From contig URHR01000040.1 in assembly GCA_900547725.1 (NCBI GenBank), positions 1-18,311 of the forward strand: a stretch of DNA of 18,311 bases, given 5' to 3'. Below the pieces are notes generated by a model, which was given only the letters and a program-made list of their open reading frames with translations, searched no databases and had not been told where the DNA came from. Each line of letters starts with the position of its first letter. Positions within the stretch are counted from its first letter, which is position 1. This stretch comes from an uncultured Eubacteriales bacterium. Its GTDB lineage: Bacteria; Bacillota; Clostridia; Oscillospirales; CAG-272. A program made the position numbers and the translations under genes. This document shows, piece after piece, positions 12,875 through 18,311 of the stretch.

Positions 12875-14287
12875 TCAGACCCTTCCCACCAGTTTTTCGG
12901 CAGTTTCGTTCCCCTCGGAAAAGGTGACGTCGCCCGCCGCGCGGACGGTCTCCAACGCACCGCAACCGCGGAACGCGTTGCTCCCGACCGTGCGCACACC
13001 GCCCAGATCAATGTCTTTCAATCTGCGGCAACCGAGGAACACGCCGCTCGGCAGACGCCCGAGCGTTTGCGGCAGGGTTACCGTTTCAAGCGCGGTACAA
13101 CCGAGAAACGCGTTGACCCCAAGTTCGGTCACGCCCTCGGGCAGGGTCACTGCCTCCAGCGCCGTGCATTCCGAGAAGGCGTGCTCCCGTACCGCCGTAA
13201 TGCCTGCGGGGAGCGAAACTTCGCGCAGATTGTTGCAGCCGCCGAACGCGCGGACGCCGACTTCGGTCGCGCCCGTTCCGACCGTTGCCGACCGCATCGT
13301 TGCGGCATAGAACGCGTAGTCGGCAAGCGGGACAGTACCGTCGGTGAGAATGACCTCACGCAGTCCGCCCGGGTAAAGTCCTTTGGCTTCCGTTGCCGTC
13401 CGCGCGCCGAACAGCCAGCCGAGAAAGCGGTTTTCGGTGCGGCTCTCTCCCGCAAACGGCAGGGTCAGGCGGCGCAGACCGTTGCAGGCGCCGAGCGCCT
13501 CGCGCCCGATCTGCTCCAGTGCGGGAAGCGCGACCTCGGCAAGCGACGAGCACCCGATCAGCGCGCCCTCTCCGACCTCCTTCACGCAGGAAAGACCAAT
13601 CTGCTTCAGCGACGTGCAACGGGCAAACGCCCAGTCACCGATTGCCGTAACCGTTTCGGGCAGACGAACCGTGACCAGATCGTTGCAATCGTACAGCGCG
13701 TAAGCGGGCAACTCGGTCGGAGTCCCGCCGATTTCCAGAAAGTCGATGCGGCGCAGATCCTCCACGTTGTTGCGCTCGTAGCTTTCCGCGCCGAACAGCC
13801 AACCGAGGAACTGCTTCCCCTCCTCTGCGGGTAGCGGGGTATGCAGGGCATAAAGCGAAGCCGTTCCGACCAGAATACCGCTTCCGAAGGTTGTCACGCT
13901 GTCGGGAATCCACAGCACCTTCATGCCGGAAATTCCGCGGAATGCGCCGTCCGCGATCGCGACAACCGGCTTTCCCCCGATGCGGTCGGGAATGCGCACC
14001 CGCTCGCCCGCACCGACATAGGCGGTCACCGTCACGCCGTCCGCCCCTTCTTCAACGGTAAAGTCGCTCTCCGCCGACGCTTCCAGATTTGCAAAGGGAA
14101 TCCGACCGAGTGCGTCGTAATCGATCGGATCTTCGGTTTCGGGTGTGGTGTCAACCGTCCCCGCAGGCGCTTCGGTCGCTTCTCCGGCGGTCGAAGCAGA
14201 CGGGTTCTCCGGTTTTCCCGCACAGGCTGAGAACAGGACTGCGGCGGCAAGCAATGCGCCCGCCCATATCAACTTGTTTTGCTTCAT
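12875..14287 (-). CDS. BspA-type leucine-rich repeat lipoprotein
   Basis: A 470-residue surface protein. The signal peptide MKQNKLIWAGALLAAAVLFS ends in a lipobox (LFSAC, Cys22). A Ser/Thr/Glu/Pro-rich linker to about residue 60 follows. From residue 95 onward there are LRR_5-type repeats of about 22-23 residues with a consensus like 'AF.GC..L..V.LP.GVT.IG', for example 368-390, 391-413 and 414-436. Two longer inserts share FLGWLFGA (159-166 and 288-295), a spacer typical of clostridial BspA-like proteins. Family members bind host or partner surfaces; the ligand here is unknown. The ATG at 14285-14287 is preferred over an upstream start at 14332 because the signal peptide begins there and the promoter would be included in the longer frame. 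No C-terminal cell-wall anchor is visible; it is lipid-anchored instead. Confidence 0.88.
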   Translation of the reverse strand: MKQNKLIWAGALLAAAVLFSACAGKPENPSASTAGEATEAPAGTVDTTPETEDPIDYDALGRIPFANLEASAESDFTVEEGADGVTVTAYVGAGERVRIPDRIGGKPVVAIADGAFRGISGMKVLWIPDSVTTFGSGILVGTASLYALHTPLPAEEGKQFLGWLFGAESYERNNVEDLRRIDFLEIGGTPTELPAYALYDCNDLVTVRLPETVTAIGDWAFARCTSLKQIGLSCVKEVGEGALIGCSSLAEVALPALEQIGREALGACNGLRRLTLPFAGESRTENRFLGWLFGARTATEAKGLYPGGLREVILTDGTVPLADYAFYAATMRSATVGTGATEVGVRAFGGCNNLREVSLPAGITAVREHAFSECTALEAVTLPEGVTELGVNAFLGCTALETVTLPQTLGRLPSGVFLGCRRLKDIDLGGVRTVGSNAFRGCGALETVRAAGDVTFSEGNETAEKLVGRV

Positions 14288-14322
14288 GTTTGTTTCTTCT
14301 CCATGCGCTTTTCTTTGCTGAT

Positions 14323-14351
14323 ATTGTATCACATTCCGCCCGTTCCCGCAA
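14323..14351 (-). promoter_or_regulatory. Promoter of the LRR lipoprotein gene
   Basis: Minus strand: -35 TTGCGG (14346-14351), 17-nt spacer and -10 TACAAT (14323-14328). It lies back-to-back with the rluA promoter; the two -35 boxes are 51 bp apart. Confidence 0.7.
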
Positions 14352-14402
14352 GCTTTTTTTCAAAAATTCACAATATCTTTCCATTCTTTCCCGCCTCTTC
14401 CC

Positions 14403-14431
14403 TTGTAAAATGCGAACAAAAATGGTATAAT
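14403..14431 (+). promoter_or_regulatory. Promoter of the RluA-type synthase/DUF3810 unit
   Basis: Plus strand: -35 TTGTAA (14403-14408), 17-nt spacer and -10 TATAAT (14426-14431). A ~55-nt leader leads to the ATG at 14492. Confidence 0.83.
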
Positions 14432-14491
14432 AGTATGTAGTTACGGAATCCGCAGAAAAAGTTGCGGAATCCGATTCCGACGGAGGAAGCC

Positions 14492-15418
14492 ATGCAATAC
14501 ACGGTAAAGGCGGAGGACAGCGGCAAGACCGTAAAAACTTTGATCGCCGAGCTGTTACAGCCGTCCTCCAAAATGCTGAAATATCTCAAATACCGCGAGG
14601 ACGGAATCCTGCTGAACAGCTCCCGCGTGACGGTTCGCGCCACGGTGCGGGAGGGCGATCTGCTCACGCTCTCGCTTCTTGATTCGCAGGACGCGCAGAG
14701 TCCCGAAGCAGTCGATCTGCCGCTCTCGATTCTCTATGAGGACAGCGATCTGGTCGTGCCCTCCAAGTCCGGCAATATGCCCACGCATCCCTCCCGCGAT
14801 CACTACCGTGACACGGTGGCAAATGCGTTGGCGTACCGCTACCGAAACAATCCGACCCCGTTCGTATTCCGCCCCGTCAACCGTCTCGACCGCGAAACAA
14901 GCGGACTACTGTTGGTGGCGCGGAACAAACTGGCGGCGGGGCGGCTGACAAAATCCATGCAGGCGGGCGAGATTCACAAGACCTACCTTGCAGTCCTTTC
15001 GGGCGTCTGTCCGGCGGACGAGGGCGAGATCAACCTCCCCCTGCACCGCTCGGCGGCAAGCATCATTGTTCGGGAAGTCTGCTCCCCGGACGCGCCCGAT
15101 GCCGAGCCTTCCCGAACCCGCTACCGCGTGCTTGCACGGCGGGACGGATACGCCATGGTGGAAGCGAAACCTCTGACGGGTCGCACCCATCAATTGCGGG
15201 TTCATTTTGCATCGCTCGGATGCCCGATCGTCGGCGACACGCTCTACGGCTGTCCCGATCCGCACATCGGCAGGCAAGCCCTGCACGCGAGAACGCTCTC
15301 TTTCCCGCATCCGTCAAACGGCGAGCGGATGACCCTGACCGCGCCCCTGCCGGACGATCTTTCCAACCTGATCGGCGCTCTTTTTCCCGATCTGAAAGGA
15401 GTTTTCGATGAACCGTAG
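14492..15418 (+). CDS. RluA-family RNA pseudouridine synthase
   Basis: A 308-residue enzyme that isomerises uridine to pseudouridine in rRNA or tRNA; the exact target site cannot be read from sequence. Residues 1-60 form an S4-like RNA-binding domain (TLIAELLQPSSKMLKYLKYR, DGILLNSSRV). The catalytic motif NRLDRETSG lies at 130-138 with Asp133 as the nucleophile; the residue before RLD is Asn rather than the usual His, a variant common in Firmicutes paralogues. KTYLAVLSG (163-171) and GRTHQLRVHFASLGCPIVGD (230-249) are further family signatures. The ATG at 14492 has GGAGG six bases upstream; the open frame also contains a TTG at 14462 but without a ribosome site. Its stop overlaps the downstream DUF3810 gene by 11 nt, so the two are translated as an operon. 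Confidence 0.93.
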   Translation: MQYTVKAEDSGKTVKTLIAELLQPSSKMLKYLKYREDGILLNSSRVTVRATVREGDLLTLSLLDSQDAQSPEAVDLPLSILYEDSDLVVPSKSGNMPTHPSRDHYRDTVANALAYRYRNNPTPFVFRPVNRLDRETSGLLLVARNKLAAGRLTKSMQAGEIHKTYLAVLSGVCPADEGEINLPLHRSAASIIVREVCSPDAPDAEPSRTRYRVLARRDGYAMVEAKPLTGRTHQLRVHFASLGCPIVGDTLYGCPDPHIGRQALHARTLSFPHPSNGERMTLTAPLPDDLSNLIGALFPDLKGVFDEP

Positions 15419-16517
15419 CCAAACCTCCGATAAGCCGCGCCTGCCGCTTGCCTGCAGGATCATTTACGGTATCTTCGCCGCTTGCGGACTGCTCTATTTT
15501 CTCTTCACGCGCAGCGCCGCCTTCTCGGATTGGTTCAACACGCACGTGAGCCTTTGGGGGCGCCGACTGCTCTCGTTTCTGACGGTCTGGATTCCCTTTT
15601 CCCTGGCGGAGTTTCTGATCCTCTCGCTTCCCGTCCTCGTTGCGGTGCTGATTCTGCTTGCCGTGCGGAAATACAGCGGAAGCTGGCGCGCGGCGGGCGT
15701 TTATGTGGGCAAATTGGCGGCGATCCTGTGCGTGATCGGCATTCTGTTTGTCCTCTGTTTTGCCCCCGGATACTACGGCACAACGCTTGACAAAAAATTG
15801 GGGCTGGAGCGCAAGCCCGTTTCCGCCGCGGAACTGGAGGAAACGGCGCGCATTCTCTCCGCCGAGTTGGCGGCGGTCTCGGACGACCTGATCTTCACCT
15901 CGTCCAAATCTTCTTCTGTCATGCCCTTTTCCTACAGCGAAATGAACCGCCTTCTGATGGAGGCTTACGACCGCTACACCGAAACCCACGACTTCCCTGA
16001 CCACTTCTACAGCCGCACCAAGCGCGTGATGCTCAGCGAGGCGATGTCCTACACCCACATCACGGGGGTTTACTCCTTCTTCACGGGTGAAGCCAACATC
16101 AACGTCAACTTCCCCGACTACACGATTCCCTTCACGGCGGCGCACGAGTTGGCACATCAGCGCGGCGTTGCGCGGGAGGACGAAGCGAACATGATCGCGT
16201 TTCTGGTCTGCATGGAGTCGGACAATCCCTATATCCGCTACAGCGGCTTGCTGAACGTTTATGAATACGTTGCCACAGCGCTCTACTCCGCGAACCGGAC
16301 CGCCTACGGCGAGATCTGGAGTTCGCTTCCCGCCACCGTGCGGCAGGAGGAGCGCGCCTACTCGGCATTCTTTGAGAAATACAAGGAAAACACCGCCGCA
16401 ACCGTGAGCGAATCGGTCAACAACGCGTATCTGCAGTCGCAGGGCTCGAAGGAAGGCACACGCAGCTACAACATGGTGGTTGACCTTACCGTGGCTTACT
16501 ACCGCGATAAAGGGTGA
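15408..16517 (+). CDS. DUF3810 family membrane protein, putative zinc metalloprotease
   Basis: A 369-residue protein with three hydrophobic segments at about 15-34, 57-85 and 102-121. A large, probably extracytoplasmic domain follows. It contains HELAH at 246-250 within FTAAHELAHQRGVAREDEAN (242-261), the HExxH signature of zinc metallopeptidases; Glu257 or Glu259 could be the third metal ligand. The preceding GEANINVNFPDYTIPF is the strand typical of this family. I assign DUF3810 from the overall layout. Proteolysis has not been shown for most members, and the substrate is unknown. AAGGAG lies seven bases before the ATG, inside the end of the rluA-like gene, and the start overlaps that gene by 11 nt, so translation is probably coupled. 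No clear terminator follows; the repeat element begins 48 bp after the stop. Confidence 0.88.
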   Translation: MNRSQTSDKPRLPLACRIIYGIFAACGLLYFLFTRSAAFSDWFNTHVSLWGRRLLSFLTVWIPFSLAEFLILSLPVLVAVLILLAVRKYSGSWRAAGVYVGKLAAILCVIGILFVLCFAPGYYGTTLDKKLGLERKPVSAAELEETARILSAELAAVSDDLIFTSSKSSSVMPFSYSEMNRLLMEAYDRYTETHDFPDHFYSRTKRVMLSEAMSYTHITGVYSFFTGEANINVNFPDYTIPFTAAHELAHQRGVAREDEANMIAFLVCMESDNPYIRYSGLLNVYEYVATALYSANRTAYGEIWSSLPATVRQEERAYSAFFEKYKENTAATVSESVNNAYLQSQGSKEGTRSYNMVVDLTVAYYRDKG

Positions 16518-16564
16518 GAGGCTTGGGGAACGACAGATAGCGCCTTATTGGCAGGAGCAGATTG

Positions 16565-16765
16565 ATCCCCCCTCATCAGTCGCTTACGCGACAGCTTCCC
16601 CCCGAGGGGAAGCCTACTTTACAGAGTGCCCCATCCTCTAAGGTCTGTCCCAATACCGCTTCTGATTCTCACGCTATTCTGGTTGTTATACACTGCAAAG
16701 GGAATTTTGCAAAAAGGCTTCCCCTCGGGGGGAAGCTGTCGCGCAAGCGACTGATGAGGGGGGAT
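16565..16765. repeat. MITE-like paired inverted-repeat element, copy 2
   Basis: The element is 201 bp, bounded by ATCCCCCCTCAT (16565-16576) and ATGAGGGGGGAT (16754-16765), the same termini as the 191-bp copy at 4709. The arms carry intact GTCGC...GCGAC hairpins and near-palindromic AGCTTCCCC...GGGGAAGC blocks. The interior differs from copy 1 except for TTTTGCAAA before the right arm. Copy 2 has better conserved arms than copy 1, so it is probably younger or under more constraint. The left flank GAGCAGATTG is shared with copy 1 and may belong to the element. Confidence 0.78.
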
Positions 16766-16789
16766 AATTTTTATCCAACCATTGTGACT

Positions 16790-16806
16790 GTCTGTTTTCT
16801 ACAGAC
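16790..16806. other. Small hairpin in the spacer before murA
   Basis: GTCTGT (16790-16795) and ACAGAC (16801-16806) pair perfectly around TTTCT. No T-run follows, so I do not call it a terminator. The remaining spacer 16766-16920 has no reading frame or promoter that I can support. Confidence 0.3.
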
Positions 16807-16920
16807 TCATATTACCAATCGCTTACAACGGTTCTGTAACCTCTCCCCGCCCGCGCGCATATGCTGTAGGTGCGAGAAGCCGGCAGAATCCGGATTTTTC
16901 GTTTTTCACTTTCTGTCTTT

Positions 16921-16941
16921 ACTGTCAACTGTCAACTGTCA
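16921..16941. repeat. Three tandem copies of ACTGTCA before murA
   Basis: The heptamer ACTGTCA occurs three times head-to-tail without a mismatch, ending 44 bp before the murA ATG. Such short perfect tandem arrays are prone to slippage and could alter promoter spacing, although no -10 box is obvious downstream. Confidence 0.85.
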
Positions 16942-16950
16942 TCACATCGT

Positions 16951-16972
16951 GCGGAGTCGGCACTGACTCTGC
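16951..16972 (+). promoter_or_regulatory. Hairpin adjoining the murA ribosome binding site
   Basis: GCGGAGTC (16951-16958) pairs with GACTCTGC (16965-16972; one G-U) around GGCACT. The 3' arm ends at the start of GCGGAAAGG, the purine-rich Shine-Dalgarno of murA, so the fold could limit ribosome access. The functional role is inferred only. Confidence 0.4.
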
Positions 16973-16985
16973 GGAAAGGCTTACT

Positions 16986-18239
16986 ATGGCAAACAAACTC
17001 ATCATCGAGGGCGGAAAGCCCCTTATGGGCGAAGTTCCGATCAGCGGCATGAAGAACGCCGCGCTCCCCATCGTCTTTGCCACGGTGTTGGTGGGCGGGG
17101 TCTGCGTTCTGGAGAACATCCCGCCCATCAGCGACATTGCGCTCTCGCTGGACATCCTGCGGCAGATGGGCGCTTCCGTCAGCTATCGGGATCGCACCAC
17201 GGTTCGCATCGACACCTCCGCGCTCACGCAGGGCGCGTCCCCCGACGCGCTCGTCAGCCGCATTCGCGGGTCGTCCTATCTGGTCGGCGCGGAGTTGGGC
17301 AGATTCGGGCGTGCGGACTGCGCGCTCCCCGGAGGATGCGACTTCGGCTCCCGTCCGCTTGACCTGCACGTCAAGGGCTTTGAAGCGCTCGGCGCAACGG
17401 TTCACTGCGGGAATCGGATGCAGGCTGACGCGCCGGACGGGTTGCGCGGGGCGTCGATCTACTTCGACAAAAGCTCGGTCGGCGCGACCGTGAACGTCAT
17501 GCTTGCGTCCGTGATGGCGCGGGGAACGACGGTGATCGAAAACGCTGCGCGAGAACCGCACATTGTAGACCTTGCGAACTTCCTCAACACCTGCGGCGCG
17601 CAGGTCTCGGGTGCGGGAACGACAACCATTCGGGTGCGGGGTGTGGAAGCCCTGCACGGTTGCAACTACTGCATCATCCCCGACATGATCGAAGCGGGAA
17701 CTTACATGGTTGCGGCGGCGGCAACGGGCGGTTGTGTAAAGGTAACGTCTGTAATTCCGAAACACGTGGAGAGCATCAGCGCGAAGCTGTCGGAAATGGG
17801 GTTGGACATTGAGGAAGAGGACGAAGCGGTGACGGTACGCTCCACGGGGATTCTGCGGAGTATCAATCTGACAACGATCCCCTACCCGGGTTTTCCGACC
17901 GATATGCACCCGCAATTTGCACCGCTTCTCTGCTTGGCGAACGGGGTCAGCACGATTACGGAGGGCATTTTTGCAAGTCGTTTCCGCTATGTGGAAGAAT
18001 TACGCCGCATGGGTGCGAACATCATCATGGGCGGCAACATTGCGACCTTTATCGGCGGGTCTCCGCTGATGGGCGCTGAGGTAACGGCGACCGACCTGCG
18101 CGCGGGTGCGGCGATGGTCATTGCCGGCACTGCGGCGCGCGGTGTGACCGAAATCTCCGGCGTTGAGCTGATCGAACGCGGCTACTGCGATCTCATCGAC
18201 AAGTTCCGCTCCCTCGGTGCGGAGATTTCGGGGGGGTAA
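16986..18239 (+). CDS. murA: UDP-N-acetylglucosamine 1-carboxyvinyltransferase MurA
   Basis: A 417-residue cytoplasmic enzyme that transfers enolpyruvate from PEP to UDP-GlcNAc, the first committed step of peptidoglycan synthesis. KNAALPI (23-29) supplies Lys23 and Asn24 of the substrate site. LPGGCDFGSRPLDLHVKGFEALGA holds the loop with the PEP-reacting Cys118, the residue attacked by fosfomycin; because it is Cys and not Asp, intrinsic fosfomycin resistance by that route is not expected. FPTDM (303-307) contains the catalytic Asp306, and DLRAG (370-374) contains the conserved Arg372. Length and motifs are complete. Firmicutes often have two MurA paralogues; which one this is cannot be decided here. 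The ATG at 16986 is preceded by GGAAAGG. No convincing promoter is visible in the repeat-rich upstream gap. Confidence 0.97.
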   Translation: MANKLIIEGGKPLMGEVPISGMKNAALPIVFATVLVGGVCVLENIPPISDIALSLDILRQMGASVSYRDRTTVRIDTSALTQGASPDALVSRIRGSSYLVGAELGRFGRADCALPGGCDFGSRPLDLHVKGFEALGATVHCGNRMQADAPDGLRGASIYFDKSSVGATVNVMLASVMARGTTVIENAAREPHIVDLANFLNTCGAQVSGAGTTTIRVRGVEALHGCNYCIIPDMIEAGTYMVAAAATGGCVKVTSVIPKHVESISAKLSEMGLDIEEEDEAVTVRSTGILRSINLTTIPYPGFPTDMHPQFAPLLCLANGVSTITEGIFASRFRYVEELRRMGANIIMGGNIATFIGGSPLMGAEVTATDLRAGAAMVIAGTAARGVTEISGVELIERGYCDLIDKFRSLGAEISGG

Positions 18240-18264
18240 GGGAAAGGCCAAAGACCAAAGACCT

Positions 18265-18311
18265 TGGAGGGAGAGAGCCCCCTCTTTCGGAGAGGGGGCT
18301 CTCTCCCTCCA
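18265..18311. terminator. Long perfect hairpin after murA, at the window edge
   Basis: TGGAGGGAGAGAGCCCCCTCT-type left arm (18265-18285) and its exact reverse complement (18291-18311) form 21 uninterrupted pairs around the loop TTCGG. The repeat may extend past the window. It begins 25 bp after the murA stop, so it is well placed to terminate murA, but no T-run can be seen before the sequence ends. The arm length exceeds usual terminators and suggests an intergenic repeat that doubles as a terminator. Confidence 0.65.

Overview
This 18.3 kb window is high in G+C and looks like chromosome of an uncultured or gut-type Clostridia bacterium (Oscillospiraceae/Christensenellales-like). The evidence is Gram-positive style Shine-Dalgarno sites, nine vegetative-type promoters with near-consensus -35/-10 boxes (seven of them on a 17-nt spacer with a -10 of TATAAT or one mismatch), a SAM-I (S-box) riboswitch ahead of metK, and families typical of Firmicutes (DUF1292, RecD2, DUF6110-like, BspA-type leucine-rich repeats). 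I see no phage, transposase, CRISPR array, tRNA or rRNA. Nearly all of the long extra reading frames are antisense shadows caused by base composition.

Layout. (1) 89-4589, minus strand: promoter, SAM-I riboswitch with intrinsic terminator, then metK - recD2 - comF. recD2 and comF overlap by one base, so a DNA helicase and a ComF-type phosphoribosyltransferase appear to sit under SAM control. (2) 4601-4900: a transcription terminator and a ~190-bp element with inverted ~50-bp ends (MITE-like). A second copy of the element lies at 16565-16765. (3) 4949-7536, minus: a two-gene metal-ATPase unit. A DUF6110-like one-helix membrane protein is followed by a P1B-type ATPase that carries a bare SC instead of the usual CPC/CPx transport motif. 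A terminator-like hairpin separates the two genes and an inverted repeat covers the -35 box. (4) 7538-7710: a dense, structured, non-coding stretch, probably a conserved ncRNA on the minus strand (possibly of the raiA-motif type), followed by a strong terminator. (5) 7766-9354, minus: DUF1292 protein and the HemW radical-SAM haem chaperone, each with its own promoter. (6) 9358-10805: a divergent pair (two-helix small membrane protein and an XRE regulator) sharing an intergenic inverted repeat, then an apparently self-regulated TetR repressor with a palindromic operator between its -35 and -10 boxes. (7) 10919-14351, minus: a BspA-type leucine-rich-repeat lipoprotein followed by a GH20-type hexosaminidase. 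(8) 14403-16517, plus: RluA-type pseudouridine synthase overlapping a DUF3810 membrane metalloprotease-like gene. (9) 16518-18311: repeat-rich spacer, murA (first committed step of peptidoglycan synthesis), and a 21-bp perfect hairpin running to the window edge.

Most genes are ordinary housekeeping genes. The parts that deserve follow-up are the structured RNA next to the unusual P1B ATPase/DUF6110 pair, the SAM-switched DNA-processing operon, and the paired-end repeat elements. I did not find a clearly new multi-gene system.
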